Source: Streptomyces kanamyceticus (GTDB lineage Bacteria; Actinomycetota; Actinomycetes; Streptomycetales; Streptomycetaceae). Taken from it: a stretch of DNA of 64,000 nucleotides. Positions within the stretch are counted from its first letter, which is position 1. Each line of letters begins with the position of its first letter. This document shows positions 51,474 to 60,585 of the stretch, piece by piece. The notes under the pieces were generated by a model, which was not told the origin of the DNA, did no database searches, and worked only from the letters and a program-made list of their open reading frames with translations. The stretch covers positions 6,200,001-6,264,000 of the forward strand of contig NZ_CP023699.1 in assembly GCF_008704495.1 (NCBI RefSeq). The letters are read 5' to 3'. The position numbers were made by a program, and so were the translations under genes.

Positions 51474-53843
51474 GTGGCCGACGTACGCGACCGCGAGATC
51501 AGCGTCGAACAGGAACATCTCGACCAGGTCTACCGGCGTCTCGAGGAGAAGATCCACGAGGCCGAGTTCCTGATGAACGACGCTGCCAAGCGCTCCCAAG
51601 TCGGCACGCCGGGCGCGCTCGCGGAGCGTGACGCGCAGGTCTTCCGCGCCGGGGTCCATCTCAACCGCCTCAACAACGAGTTCGAGGACTTCCTCTTCGG
51701 ACGCATCGACCTGCTCCAGGGCAAGGACGGCAAGAAGGGCCCCGACGGCGCGTACACCGCGGTCGAGCCCGCCGAGGGAGCCGTCCGCGAGAACAACACG
51801 GCCGACATCGCGGAAACCCTGCACATCGGCCGCATCGGCGTACTGGACGCGGACTACTCCCCGCTGGTCATCGACTGGCGGGCGCCCGCGGCCGCGCCCT
51901 TCTACCGCTCGACGCCGGTCGACCCCGGCCGGGTCGTGCGCCGCCGCGTCATCCGCTCCAAGGGCCGCAAGGTCCTCGGCGTCGAGGACGACCTGATGCG
52001 CCCGGAGATCACCGCCCTGCTCAAGGGCGAGGAGCTGCCGGTGATCGGCGACGGCGCCCTGATGGCCGCGCTCGGCCAGGCCCGCAGCCACACGATGCGC
52101 GACATCGTCGCGTCCATCCAGGCCGAGCAGGACATGGTGATCCGCGCGCCCGCGGCCTCGGTGACGTACGTGGAGGGCGGCCCGGGCACCGGCAAGACCG
52201 CGGTCGCGCTGCACCGCGCGGCCTACCTCCTCTACCAGGACCGCCGCAGGTACGCGGGCGGCATCCTCATCGTCTCGCCGACCCCGCTCCTGGTCGCCTA
52301 CACCGAGGGCGTGCTGCCCTCCCTCGGCGAGGAGGGCCAGGTCGCGATCCGCGCGGTGGGCTCCCTGGTCGACGGCGTGGAGGCCACGCTCTACGACTCC
52401 CCGGCGGTGGCCAGGGCCAAGGGCTCGTCCCGGATGCTGCACGTCCTCAGGAAGGCCGCGCGGGGGGCCCTTGAGCACGGTACGGAGGGCGGCGCGGCGG
52501 ACCCGAGGCCATCGGCTGCGGAGAACGGGCAGCTCGCCTTCGGGGAGGAGGAGGCCGAGGACGCGGACGGCGCCGAGGACGGGGTGCGCCGGGTCGACAC
52601 CGGCCGCCTGCGCGTCGTCGCCTTCGGCCGCCGCCTCGAACTGGACTCCGACCACCTGAACCGCATCCGGCGCAACGCGCTCGGCGGCACCGCCCCCGTC
52701 AACCTGCTGCGCCCGCGCGCCCGCAAGCTCCTGCTCGACGCCCTGTGGTCGCAGTCGGGATCCGCGGGCCGCCACTCGGACCCCGAACTCGCCGCCGAGC
52801 TGCGCTCGTCCTTCGACGACGACGTCTCGTCCGAGGACGACTTCATCCACTTCCTGGACGCCTGGTGGCCCGAGCTCACGCCGCGCGGCGTGCTCTCGGC
52901 GATGTCGGACGAGCGGCGCCTGGGCCGCTGGGCCCGCCGCGTCCTGAACCCCGGCGAGGTCCGCAAGGTCGCCCGCTCCCTCAAGCGCGACGGCCTCTCC
53001 GTGCACGACGTGGCGCTCCTCGACGAGCTGCAGGCGATCCTCGGCACCCCGCACCGGCCCAAGAAGAAGCGCGACCTGGACCCCCTCGACCTGCTCACCG
53101 GGCTCGAAGAGCTGATGCCGCGGCGCGAGGAGTCCCAGCGCGAGCGCGCCGAGCGGCTCGCCCAGGAGCGCACCGAGTACGCCCACGTCATCGTGGACGA
53201 GGCGCAGGATCTGACGCCCATGCAGTGGCGCATGGTCGGCCGCCGCGGCAGGCACGCCACCTGGACGGTCGTCGGCGACCCCGCGCAGTCCTCCTGGTCC
53301 GACCCGGACGAGGCGGGCCAGGCGCGCGACGAGGCGCTCGGCACCCGCCCGCGCCGCCGCTTCACGCTCACCGTCAACTACCGCAACCCCGCCGAGATCG
53401 CGGAGCTGGCCGCCAAGGTCCTCGCGCTCGCGATGCCGGGATCCGTGTCCCCTTCGGCCGTACGTTCCACCGGTGTGGAGCCCCGTTTCTCCGTCGTACG
53501 AGAGGGAGACCTGGCCCGCTCGGTGCGCGAGGAGGCGGCGCTGCTGCTCGACCGGGTCGACGGCACGGTCGGCGTCGTCGTGGCGATGAACCGGCGCGAG
53601 CAGGCGGCCCGCTGGCTGGCCGGGCTCGGCGACCGGGTGGTGGCGCTCGGCAGTCTGGAGGCCAAGGGCCTGGAGTACGACGCGACGGTCGTCGTGTCGC
53701 CCGCGGAGATCGCCGACGAGTCACCGGCGGGCCTGCGCGTCCTGTACGTGGCGCTGACGCGCGCGACGCAGCAGCTCACGGTCCTTTCGGGGGAGCGCGA
53801 CGAGCCCGACGCGGACGGGGTGCCGGACCTGCTGCGCGACTGA
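51474..53843 (+). CDS. HelD-like superfamily 1 ATPase (RNA polymerase recycling type)
   Basis: 789 residues. A coiled N-terminal region (about 1-75, QEHLDQVYRRLEEKIHEAEFL) is typical of HelD. The ATPase core has GGPGTGKTAVALHRAAYLLY (Walker A, about 234-241), HVIVDEAQDLTPMQW (Walker B), GDPAQSSW and VNYRNPAEIAELA. The C-terminal helicase motif is GLEYDATVVV and LYVALTRATQQLTVL. HelD frees RNA polymerase from stalled complexes. GTG 51474 has AAAGGGG five bases upstream; a TTG at 51459 is rejected. It follows rsuA by 88 bp. Confidence 0.92.
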   Translation: MADVRDREISVEQEHLDQVYRRLEEKIHEAEFLMNDAAKRSQVGTPGALAERDAQVFRAGVHLNRLNNEFEDFLFGRIDLLQGKDGKKGPDGAYTAVEPAEGAVRENNTADIAETLHIGRIGVLDADYSPLVIDWRAPAAAPFYRSTPVDPGRVVRRRVIRSKGRKVLGVEDDLMRPEITALLKGEELPVIGDGALMAALGQARSHTMRDIVASIQAEQDMVIRAPAASVTYVEGGPGTGKTAVALHRAAYLLYQDRRRYAGGILIVSPTPLLVAYTEGVLPSLGEEGQVAIRAVGSLVDGVEATLYDSPAVARAKGSSRMLHVLRKAARGALEHGTEGGAADPRPSAAENGQLAFGEEEAEDADGAEDGVRRVDTGRLRVVAFGRRLELDSDHLNRIRRNALGGTAPVNLLRPRARKLLLDALWSQSGSAGRHSDPELAAELRSSFDDDVSSEDDFIHFLDAWWPELTPRGVLSAMSDERRLGRWARRVLNPGEVRKVARSLKRDGLSVHDVALLDELQAILGTPHRPKKKRDLDPLDLLTGLEELMPRREESQRERAERLAQERTEYAHVIVDEAQDLTPMQWRMVGRRGRHATWTVVGDPAQSSWSDPDEAGQARDEALGTRPRRRFTLTVNYRNPAEIAELAAKVLALAMPGSVSPSAVRSTGVEPRFSVVREGDLARSVREEAALLLDRVDGTVGVVVAMNRREQAARWLAGLGDRVVALGSLEAKGLEYDATVVVSPAEIADESPAGLRVLYVALTRATQQLTVLSGERDEPDADGVPDLLRD

Positions 53844-54001
53844 ACACTTTTGCCAGCGGGGACGGGAATTGCCTTACGGGGATCGTTTGTTACCTTGGAT
53901 GTGGCACCGGCTCGATCCAAGCCCCCGGGCCCAACCTTCGTCGCTACGAGCGACCACTTGCCGCGAGGCGAGCATGGCGGGTCGGTGTCATTAAGCGAAC
54001 G

Positions 54002-54038
54002 GAAGAGGTCCACGTCACACCGTGACGTGGACCTCTTC
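54002..54038. terminator. 17-bp perfect hairpin with a 3-base loop
   Basis: GAAGAGGTCCACGTCAC (54002-54018) pairs completely with GTGACGTGGACCTCTTC (54022-54038), loop ACC. 159 bp past the HelD-like stop it probably ends that transcript; the U-tract is weak (CTCGTTTCC). Its CACGTCA halves could also be a protein site. Confidence 0.7.
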
Positions 54039-54083
54039 TCGTTTCCTGGGGCCCCTTCCGAGAAGCCCCAACTTCTCGTATGG

Positions 54084-54099
54084 TGGAAACAGGTTTCCA
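54084..54099. promoter_or_regulatory. palindrome TGGAAAC-AG-GTTTCCA upstream of the malic enzyme
   Basis: Seven-base perfect arms with a two-base centre, 123 bp before the malic enzyme ATG. It resembles a dimer operator; the regulator is unknown. Confidence 0.4.
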
Positions 54100-54221
54100 A
54101 AAACGCAGCGCACTGGCCGATGAACAAAACGTTCTCAATCCGGGGCGGCTACCACGTACCCGGCGGTAGGTGCGACCATCGGACGGCAAGAGCTACAAGG
54201 TGAAAGCAGAGGAAGTCGGCC

Positions 54222-55655
54222 ATGGCAACGGCGCCCAGCGTCTCCTACTCGAACACGGTCCGGTTGGAGGTGCCCGCGAGCGGCACGGCGGTCTCCCAGA
54301 TCACCACGGCCGTCGAGTCCCGCGGAGGCTCGGTGACCGGCCTCGACGTCACGGCCTCCGGCCACGAGGCGCTCCGGATCGACGTCACGATCGCGGCGAC
54401 CTCCACGACGCACGCGGACGAGATCGTCGAGCAGCTGCGCACCATCGAGGGCGTCACCCTCGGCAAGGTCTCCGACCGTACGTTCCTGATGCACCTCGGC
54501 GGCAAGATCGAGATGGCGTCCAAGCACCCCATCAGGAACCGTGACGACCTCTCCATGGTCTACACGCCGGGCGTGGCCCGCGTCTGCATGGCGATCGCCG
54601 AGAACCCCGAGGACGCCCGGCGCCTCACGATCAAGCGCAACACCGTTGCGGTCGTAACGGACGGATCGGCTGTTCTCGGTCTCGGCAACATCGGCCCGAT
54701 GGCCGCCATGCCGGTCATGGAGGGCAAGGCGGCCCTCTTCAAGCGCTTCGCCGACATCGACGCCTGGCCGCTCTGCCTGGACACCCAGGACACCGACGCC
54801 ATCGTCGAGATCGTCAAGGCCATCGCCCCCGGCTTCGCGGGCATCAACCTCGAGGACATCTCCGCGCCGCGCTGCTTCGAGATCGAGGCGCGCCTGCGCG
54901 AGGCCCTCGACATCCCCGTCTTCCACGACGACCAGCACGGCACCGCGATCGTCGTCCTGGCCGCGCTCACCAACGCCCTGCGCGTGGTGGGCAAGGGCAT
55001 CGGGGACGTCCGCGTGGTCATGTCGGGCGCCGGAGCGGCCGGTACGGCCATCCTCAAGCTGCTGCTCGCCGCGGGCGTCAAGAACGCCGTCGTGGCCGAC
55101 ATCCACGGCGTCGTGCACGCCGACCGCGAGGACCTGGTCAGCGCCGACGCGGACTCGCCGCTGCGCTGGATCGCCGACAACACCAACCCCGAGGGCCTCA
55201 CAGGCACCCTCAAGGAGGCTGTCGTCGGCGCCGACGTGTTCATCGGCGTATCCGCCCCGAACGTGCTGAACGGCGACGACGTGGCGGCCATGGCCGAGGG
55301 CGCCATCGTGTTCGCGCTCGCGAACCCGGACCCCGAGGTCGAGCCCGCGATCGCCCGCCAGACGGCGGCGGTCGTGGCCACCGGGCGCTCGGACTTCCCG
55401 AACCAGATCAACAACGTCCTGGTCTTCCCCGGCGTCTTCCGCGGCCTGCTCGACGCCCAGTCGCGCACGGTCAACACGGAGATGATGCTGGCCGCCGCGG
55501 GCGCCCTCGCGGACGTCGTCGCCGAGGACGAACTGAACCGGAACTACATCATCCCCAGCGTCTTCAACGACAAGGTCGCGGGCGCGGTGGCCGGTGCCGT
55601 GCGCACCGCGGCGAAGGCCGCGGGCGCCGCTGTGACGGGTCCCACGTCCGCCTGA
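54222..55655 (+). CDS. NAD(P)-dependent malic enzyme with N-terminal ACT domain
   Basis: 477 residues. An ACT domain (about 8-85) is followed by the malic domain: YTPGVARVCMAIAENP, VTDGSAVLGLGNIGPMAAMPVMEGK and FHDDQHGTAIVVLAALTNAL, then the nucleotide fold GAGAAGTAILKLLLAAG (near 268) and FALANPDPEVEP. Catalyses malate to pyruvate plus CO2, feeding NAD(P)H and anaplerosis. The ACT domain suggests allosteric control by a small ligand. ATG 54222 has GAGGAAG upstream. Matches the Streptomyces gene beside hupA (recalled). Confidence 0.94.
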   Translation: MATAPSVSYSNTVRLEVPASGTAVSQITTAVESRGGSVTGLDVTASGHEALRIDVTIAATSTTHADEIVEQLRTIEGVTLGKVSDRTFLMHLGGKIEMASKHPIRNRDDLSMVYTPGVARVCMAIAENPEDARRLTIKRNTVAVVTDGSAVLGLGNIGPMAAMPVMEGKAALFKRFADIDAWPLCLDTQDTDAIVEIVKAIAPGFAGINLEDISAPRCFEIEARLREALDIPVFHDDQHGTAIVVLAALTNALRVVGKGIGDVRVVMSGAGAAGTAILKLLLAAGVKNAVVADIHGVVHADREDLVSADADSPLRWIADNTNPEGLTGTLKEAVVGADVFIGVSAPNVLNGDDVAAMAEGAIVFALANPDPEVEPAIARQTAAVVATGRSDFPNQINNVLVFPGVFRGLLDAQSRTVNTEMMLAAAGALADVVAEDELNRNYIIPSVFNDKVAGAVAGAVRTAAKAAGAAVTGPTSA

Positions 55656-55671
55656 CCCCGGCGCGTCGCGT

Positions 55672-55723
55672 GCCGCAGGGCCGTAAACGCCCCTTTAGGG
55701 TGGCGGACCATGAGCCCTGCGGC
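55672..55723. promoter_or_regulatory. inverted repeat after the malic enzyme
   Basis: GCCGCAGGGC (55672-55681) and GCCCTGCGGC (55714-55723), exact 10-base arms enclosing 32 bases, about 20 bp beyond the malic enzyme stop. Probably an end-of-transcript structure, possibly a terminator. Confidence 0.45.
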
Positions 55724-55888
55724 CCTTCGGAGGGTGCTGGATTGGCTTTCCCGCCGCAGGTGGGGGCAGGATGCGTAATCGGGCGCGAGGGTCTGACATA
55801 AGACCCGGGTCCGGGGACTGTCCAAGGACTCTGGCAGCATCGGCTTCGATCTCACGCCTAAACGGCAAAAGAACACGGGAGTACAAAC

Positions 55889-56170
55889 ATGAACCGCAGT
55901 GAGCTGGTGGCCGCGCTGGCCGACCGCGCCGAGGTGACCCGCAAGGACGCCGACGCCGTGCTGGCCGCGTTCGCCGAGACCGTCGGCGAGATCGTTGCCA
56001 AGGGCGACGAGAAGGTCACCATCCCCGGCTTCCTGACCTTCGAGCGCACCCACCGTGCCGCTCGCACCGCCCGCAACCCGCAGACCGGCGAGCCGATCAA
56101 CATCCCGGCCGGCTACAGCGTCAAGGTTTCGGCTGGTTCCAAGCTGAAGGAAGCGGCGAAGGGCAAGTAA
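55889..56170 (+). CDS. hupA: HU-family DNA-binding protein
   Basis: 93 residues, standard HU size. MNRSELVAALADRAEVTRKDADAVLAAF forms the dimer helices; VTIPGFLTFERTHRAARTARNPQTGEPINIPA is the beta arm with the Pro that wedges DNA; both are given as landmarks. It is a short HU without the long Lys-rich tail found on HupS. Bends and compacts DNA. ATG 55889 has GGGAG upstream. The gene ends in a strong terminator shared with convergent murA. Confidence 0.96.
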   Translation: MNRSELVAALADRAEVTRKDADAVLAAFAETVGEIVAKGDEKVTIPGFLTFERTHRAARTARNPQTGEPINIPAGYSVKVSAGSKLKEAAKGK

Positions 56171-56183
56171 CCCTGAGCAGCTG

Positions 56184-56218
56184 AAAGGGGCCCCACCCGG
56201 TTCGGGTGGGGCCCCTTT
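56184..56218. terminator. bidirectional terminator between hupA and murA
   Basis: 16-bp perfect stem AAAGGGGCCCCACCCG with CGGGTGGGGCCCCTTT, loop GTT. A and T runs at the base suit both the + hupA and the - murA transcripts. Confidence 0.9.
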
Positions 56219-56242
56219 CGTGTGCCGCTGAAAAGAAGGCCG

Positions 56243-57583
56243 CTACAGCGCCGCCCTGCCCGGCAGCTCGACCTTCGCGCCCAGTTCCTGGAGCTTGTCC
56301 ATGAAGTTCTCGTAGCCGCGGTTGATCAGGTCGATGCCGTGGACGCGGGACGTGCCCTGCGCCGCGAGGGCCGCGATCAGGTACGAGAAGCCGCCGCGCA
56401 GGTCGGGGATGACCAGATCGGCGCCCTGCAGCTTGGTGGGGCCGCTGACGACCGCCGAGTGCAGGAAGTTGCGCTGGCCGAAGCGGCAGTCGGAGCCGCC
56501 CAGGCACTCGCGGTAGAGCTGGATGTGCGCGCCCATCTGGTTGAGCGCGGAGGTGAAGCCGAGCCGGGACTCGTAGACCGTCTCGTGGACGATGGAGAGG
56601 CCCGCGGCCTGCGTCAGGGCGACCACGAGCGGCTGCTGCCAGTCGGTCTGGAAGCCGGGGTGCACGTCCGTCTCCAGGGCGATCGCGTTGAGCGAGCCGC
56701 CCGGGTGCCAGAAGCGGATGCCCTCGTCGTCGATCTCGAAGGCACCGCCCACCTTCCGGTAGGTGTTCAGGAACGTCATCATCGAGCGCTGCTGGGCGCC
56801 GCGGACGTAGATGTTGCCTTCGGTCGCCAGGGCCGCGGAAGCCCAGGAGGCGGCCTCCAGGCGGTCCGAGAGGGCGTGGTGGTTGTAGCCGCCGAGGCTG
56901 TCGACACCGGTGACCCTTATGGTCCTGTCGGTGTCCATGGCGATGATCGCGCCCATTTTCTGCAGGACGCAGATCAGGTCCTCGATCTCCGGCTCCACCG
57001 CGGCGTTCGAGAGCTCGGTCACACCCTCGGCGAGCACGGCGGTGAGCAGGACCTGCTCGGTGGCGCCCACGGAGGGGTACGGCAGCTTGATCTTCGTGCC
57101 GCGCAGTCGCTGCGGGGCCTCCAGGTACTGGCCGCCCTCGCGCTTCTCGATGGTCGCGCCGAACTGGCGGAGCACCTCGAAGTGGAAGTCGATCGGCCGG
57201 CCGCCGATGTCGCAGCCGCCGAGGCCGGGGATGAAGGCGTGCCCGAGGCGGTGCAGGAGCGGGCCGCAGAAGAGGATCGGGATGCGCGAGGAACCGGCGT
57301 GGGCGTCGATGTCGGCGACGTTCGCGCTCTCGACGTGCGACGGGTCCATGATCAGCTCGCCCGGCTCCTCACCGGGGCGGACCGTCACGCCGTGCAGCTG
57401 CAGCAGGCCGCGTACGACACGGACGTCCCGGATGTCGGGGACATTGCGCAGCCGGCTCGGGGCGCTGCCGAGCAGCGCGGCGACCATGGCCTTGGGCACG
57501 AGGTTCTTCGCGCCGCGGACACGGATCTCGCCCTCAAGCGGGGTTCCGCCGTGGACAAGCAGGACATCGTCGGTGACGGTCAT
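56243..57583 (-). CDS. murA: UDP-N-acetylglucosamine 1-carboxyvinyltransferase
   Basis: 446 residues. Start VHGGTPLEGEIRVRGAKNLVPKAM contains the substrate Lys-Asn. The active-site loop is LGGCDIGGRPIDFHF: the cysteine equivalent to E. coli Cys115 is present, so the protein should be fosfomycin-sensitive in type. RYPSVGATEQ-like PYPSVGATEQVLL and RGGFSYLIAALAAQG support the fold. Catalyses the first committed step of peptidoglycan synthesis, in the cytoplasm. ATG 57583. Convergent with hupA, divergent from yqgE. Confidence 0.96.
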   Translation of the reverse strand: MTVTDDVLLVHGGTPLEGEIRVRGAKNLVPKAMVAALLGSAPSRLRNVPDIRDVRVVRGLLQLHGVTVRPGEEPGELIMDPSHVESANVADIDAHAGSSRIPILFCGPLLHRLGHAFIPGLGGCDIGGRPIDFHFEVLRQFGATIEKREGGQYLEAPQRLRGTKIKLPYPSVGATEQVLLTAVLAEGVTELSNAAVEPEIEDLICVLQKMGAIIAMDTDRTIRVTGVDSLGGYNHHALSDRLEAASWASAALATEGNIYVRGAQQRSMMTFLNTYRKVGGAFEIDDEGIRFWHPGGSLNAIALETDVHPGFQTDWQQPLVVALTQAAGLSIVHETVYESRLGFTSALNQMGAHIQLYRECLGGSDCRFGQRNFLHSAVVSGPTKLQGADLVIPDLRGGFSYLIAALAAQGTSRVHGIDLINRGYENFMDKLQELGAKVELPGRAAL

Positions 57584-57827
57584 GAATCTCGCGTTCCGAT
57601 TGGATGGACGGGGGGACCAAAGGGCAAGCGTAATGGCCGCGTACCCCCCTTCTGTAAGGCCAAGGGGGCGCAGAACACGTCATGAGTTCGCCACAACACG
57701 AACCGTGCGGAACCGGACACTCCGGGTCACTGCCGTAAATGTGCGCTCCGGATGCGCTCATGCGCCCTGAACTGCGTTGGCTCACGTAAGGCCATTGCCT
57801 CCCCGCACAGGGCGAAGATGCGGGATC

Positions 57828-58436
57828 ATGTCGTTCATGACGGAGGTGTCCTCGCTCACAGGGCGGCTGCTCGTGGCCACGCCTGCCCTGGCGGACCCGA
57901 ACTTCGACCGCGCGGTGGTGCTGCTCCTCGACCACGACGAGGAGGGCTCGCTCGGCGTGGTCCTGAACCGGCCCACGCCGGTGGGCGTCGCCGACATCCT
58001 GGAGGGCTGGGGCGATCTCGCCGGGGCGCCCGGCGTCGTCTTCCAGGGCGGACCCGTATCGCTCGACTCGGCGCTCGGCGTCGCGGTGATCCCCGGTGAG
58101 GAGGGTCTGCCCCCGGCGTCGCGGCGGCGTGCGGCCAAGGGGGAGCCCATCGGCTTCCGCCGGGTGCACGGCGCGATCGGCCTGGTGGACCTGGAGACCC
58201 CGCCCGAGCTGCTGGCCGCCGCCCTCGGTTCGCTCCGCATCTTCGCGGGCTACTCGGGCTGGGGCCCCGGCCAGCTGGAGGACGAGCTCGGGGACGGCGC
58301 CTGGTACGTGGTCGAGTCGGAGCCCGGCGACGTCTCGTCGCCCGATCCGGAGCAGCTGTGGCGCGCGGTCCTTCGGCGCCAGCGCAGCGAGCTCGCGATG
58401 GTGGCGACCTATCCGGACGACCCGTCGCTGAACTGA
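57828..58436 (+). CDS. YqgE/AlgH family protein (DUF179)
   Basis: 202 residues. Conserved blocks LTGRLLVATPALADPNFDRAVVLLLDH, GVVLNRPT, VFQGGPV and FAGYSGWGPGQLEDE identify the family (PF02622). The molecular role is unknown despite wide conservation. ATG 57828 has GGGAT upstream and suits the family length; a second ATG nine bases later is possible. The 3' end overlaps the convergent LysR gene by 28 bp. Confidence 0.93.
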   Translation: MSFMTEVSSLTGRLLVATPALADPNFDRAVVLLLDHDEEGSLGVVLNRPTPVGVADILEGWGDLAGAPGVVFQGGPVSLDSALGVAVIPGEEGLPPASRRRAAKGEPIGFRRVHGAIGLVDLETPPELLAAALGSLRIFAGYSGWGPGQLEDELGDGAWYVVESEPGDVSSPDPEQLWRAVLRRQRSELAMVATYPDDPSLN

Positions 58437-59287
58437 GCCAGGTAGCGCTCGGCCAAGGGGTGGGCGTCCCGCGCGGGCACCGCGAGGTGCACGCTGACCG
58501 GCGGGGCGTTCTTCAGGCGTACGTAGCGCAGTGACGGGTGGGAGTGCCTGCGGGCGACCGGCTCGGTGGCCACGCCCACGCCGTGGCCCGCCGCGACCGC
58601 CTCCAGCCATTCGTCGAAGTTGTCGGCCGTGCAGGCGATGCGGGGGCGGTGGCCCTCGGGCCACAGCTCCGGGCGGGTCGTGCCGGTCACCGTGTTCACG
58701 ACCAGCGGCAGTCCGGCGAGCTCCGACCAGTCGACCACGCGGCGGCCCGCCAGCTCGGCGGCGCCGCGGGCGACGACCGCGGTGCGGGGTTCGCGCAGCA
58801 GGACGCGCGAGCGCACCGGGCTGTCCTGCGGGATCTCGCCGCGTACGACCGCCACGTCGCAGGCGCCCGACGCCAGTCCCGCGAGCGGGGCGTCGCGCCG
58901 GACCAGGCGCACGCCCGCGCCGGTCGCCGCCTTGAAGGCGGCGGTCAGCGGGACGCACAGCTCGGGCAGGACCGAGGTGAAGCCGAGCCTGAGCAGCGGC
59001 GGTTCGGCGCCCGCCGCGGTGCGCAGGGTGGTGTCGATGCGGGTCAGGAGCGGGGCGAGGTCGTCGCGCAGGCGGCGCCCCGCTTCGGTGAGTTCGACCT
59101 GGCGCGTGGTCCGGTCGAGGAGCCGGGTCCCGATGCTCTCCTCCAGGGCGCGCACGGTGCGGGTCAGCGCGGGCTGTCCGACGCGGAGCCGGTCGGCGGC
59201 GTGCGTGAAGCTCAACTCGTCGGCGACGGCGAGGAAGCCGCGCAGGTGGCGTAGCTCGACGCCTTCCGCAGCGTGTACGTCATTCAT
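58409..59287 (-). CDS. LysR-family transcriptional regulator
   Basis: 292 residues. Winged helix: VELRHLRGFLAVADELSFTHAADRLRVGQPALTRTVRALEESIG, cited by ends. The effector domain follows. ATG 59287 (GGGAGG nearby) is used; the longer frame reaches into the divergent promoter. It is divergent from an MFS efflux gene, with a candidate LysR box between them, so it probably regulates that transporter. Confidence 0.9.
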   Translation of the reverse strand: MNDVHAAEGVELRHLRGFLAVADELSFTHAADRLRVGQPALTRTVRALEESIGTRLLDRTTRQVELTEAGRRLRDDLAPLLTRIDTTLRTAAGAEPPLLRLGFTSVLPELCVPLTAAFKAATGAGVRLVRRDAPLAGLASGACDVAVVRGEIPQDSPVRSRVLLREPRTAVVARGAAELAGRRVVDWSELAGLPLVVNTVTGTTRPELWPEGHRPRIACTADNFDEWLEAVAAGHGVGVATEPVARRHSHPSLRYVRLKNAPPVSVHLAVPARDAHPLAERYLAQFSDGSSG

Positions 59288-59300
59288 GCCTCCCGAGCAT

Positions 59301-59320
59301 AAGTGCACCTCGCGCACATT
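59301..59320. promoter_or_regulatory. candidate LysR box between divergent genes
   Basis: AAGTGCACCTCGCGCACATT: GTGC and GCAC arms about 7 bp apart in the 101-bp divergent gap, 13 bp upstream of the LysR start. Confidence 0.4.
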
Positions 59321-59388
59321 TCTCCCACGAACCGGAGGCTGCCTACGGTCCGGGAAAACAGCGGGCGGAAGCAAGGGAGTTGAGTCGC

Positions 59389-60570
59389 GTGCGCAAAGTG
59401 TGGCTGTTGATGGTGGGGGCCTTCACCCTGGGGCTCGACGCCTATGTGATGGCCGGGCTGCTGCCGGTCGTCGCCAAGGATCTCGGGACGACCGTCTCGC
59501 TCGCGGGGCAGATGGTCACCGTCTTCACCCTCGCCTACGCGGTGAGCGCGCCCCTCGTCGCAGGGCTGCTCTCCGGTGTGCGCCCGCGCGTGCTGATCGT
59601 CGCCGCCCTCGCCGTCTTCACACTCGGCAACGGGCTCACCGCGCTCGCCCCCGGCCTCGCCGTGCTGCTCGTCGCGCGTGCGGTGGCGGGCGTCGGCGCC
59701 GGGGTCTACTCGGCGCTCGCCACGGCGGCCGCCGCGTCGCTGGCGGGGGAGGAGCGGCGCGGGCGGGCGCTCGCGCTGGTGATGGGCGGGATGAGTTCGG
59801 GCACGGTGCTCGGTGTCCCGCTGGGGGTGCTGCTCGCCGACCACACGTCCTGGCGGGCCACGATGTGGCTGGTGACGGGGCTCGGCGCGGTCGCCCTCGT
59901 GGGCCTCGCGGTGGGGCTTCCCGAGGTTCCCGCGGGGCCCGCGGTGCCGGTGCGGGCGCGGCTCGGGGCGCTCGCCGACCGGCAGGTGCTGCCCGTCGTG
60001 AGCGTCTCCTTCCTGGGCGCTGTGGCCAGCCTCGGCCTCTACACCTATCTCGCGCCGGTGCTCGCCTCTTCGGGTGGTGTGGGCGAGAGCGAGGTGACGC
60101 CGTACCTGTGGGCGTGGGGCATCGGCGGTGTGCTCGGCAGTGTGATCGCCGGACCGCTGGTGGACCGCACGGGCCGGGTGGTCGCCCTCGTGACGGGGAT
60201 CGTCTCGACCCTGGTCGTCGCGATCGGCGTGCTTCCGGTGCTCGGCGCCGCCGCCTTCCCCGCGCTCGTCGTCTGGGGTGCCGCGGGCTGGGCCTTCCAG
60301 GTCCCGCAGCAGCACCGCCTCCTCGCCCTGCGGGCCGAGCGCGGCACCGTGGCGCTCGCGCTGAACAACTCCGCGCTCTACCTGGGCAGCGCGGTCGGCT
60401 CGGGGGTGGCCGGGCTCGCCCTCGCGGCGGGCCTCGCGCCGCGCGCCCTGCCGTGGGCGGCGGCCGCCGTCGCGGGGGCGGGCCTCGTGCTCCACCTGGT
60501 GACGGTGCGCCCCCGGCGTACTCCTGGCGGGCTCCCCGAGACAGCCGCTGCCGGGACGCCGCGCGCGTGA
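59389..60570 (+). CDS. MFS efflux transporter
   Basis: 393 residues, twelve spans. KVWLLMVGAFTLGLDAYVMAGLLPVVAKDLG begins like AraJ/Cmx-type efflux proteins; motif-C-like GVLGVPLGVLLADHTSWRATMW follows as separate parts of TM5. GTG 59389 has AAGGGAG upstream; a TTG at 59380 is too close to it. Likely exports a drug or metabolite under the divergent LysR regulator. Confidence 0.9.
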   Translation: MRKVWLLMVGAFTLGLDAYVMAGLLPVVAKDLGTTVSLAGQMVTVFTLAYAVSAPLVAGLLSGVRPRVLIVAALAVFTLGNGLTALAPGLAVLLVARAVAGVGAGVYSALATAAAASLAGEERRGRALALVMGGMSSGTVLGVPLGVLLADHTSWRATMWLVTGLGAVALVGLAVGLPEVPAGPAVPVRARLGALADRQVLPVVSVSFLGAVASLGLYTYLAPVLASSGGVGESEVTPYLWAWGIGGVLGSVIAGPLVDRTGRVVALVTGIVSTLVVAIGVLPVLGAAAFPALVVWGAAGWAFQVPQQHRLLALRAERGTVALALNNSALYLGSAVGSGVAGLALAAGLAPRALPWAAAAVAGAGLVLHLVTVRPRRTPGGLPETAAAGTPRA

Positions 60571-60585
60571 GTACCCTTGGCCCTT

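Larger units (their letters stand above)
53844..54221. other. 378-bp intergenic region between the HelD-like gene and malic enzyme
   Basis: Holds a 17-bp perfect hairpin (54002-54038) and a palindrome (54084-54099), listed separately. Promoter elements for the malic enzyme gene are not clear. No ORF with a credible ribosome site. Confidence 0.6.
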
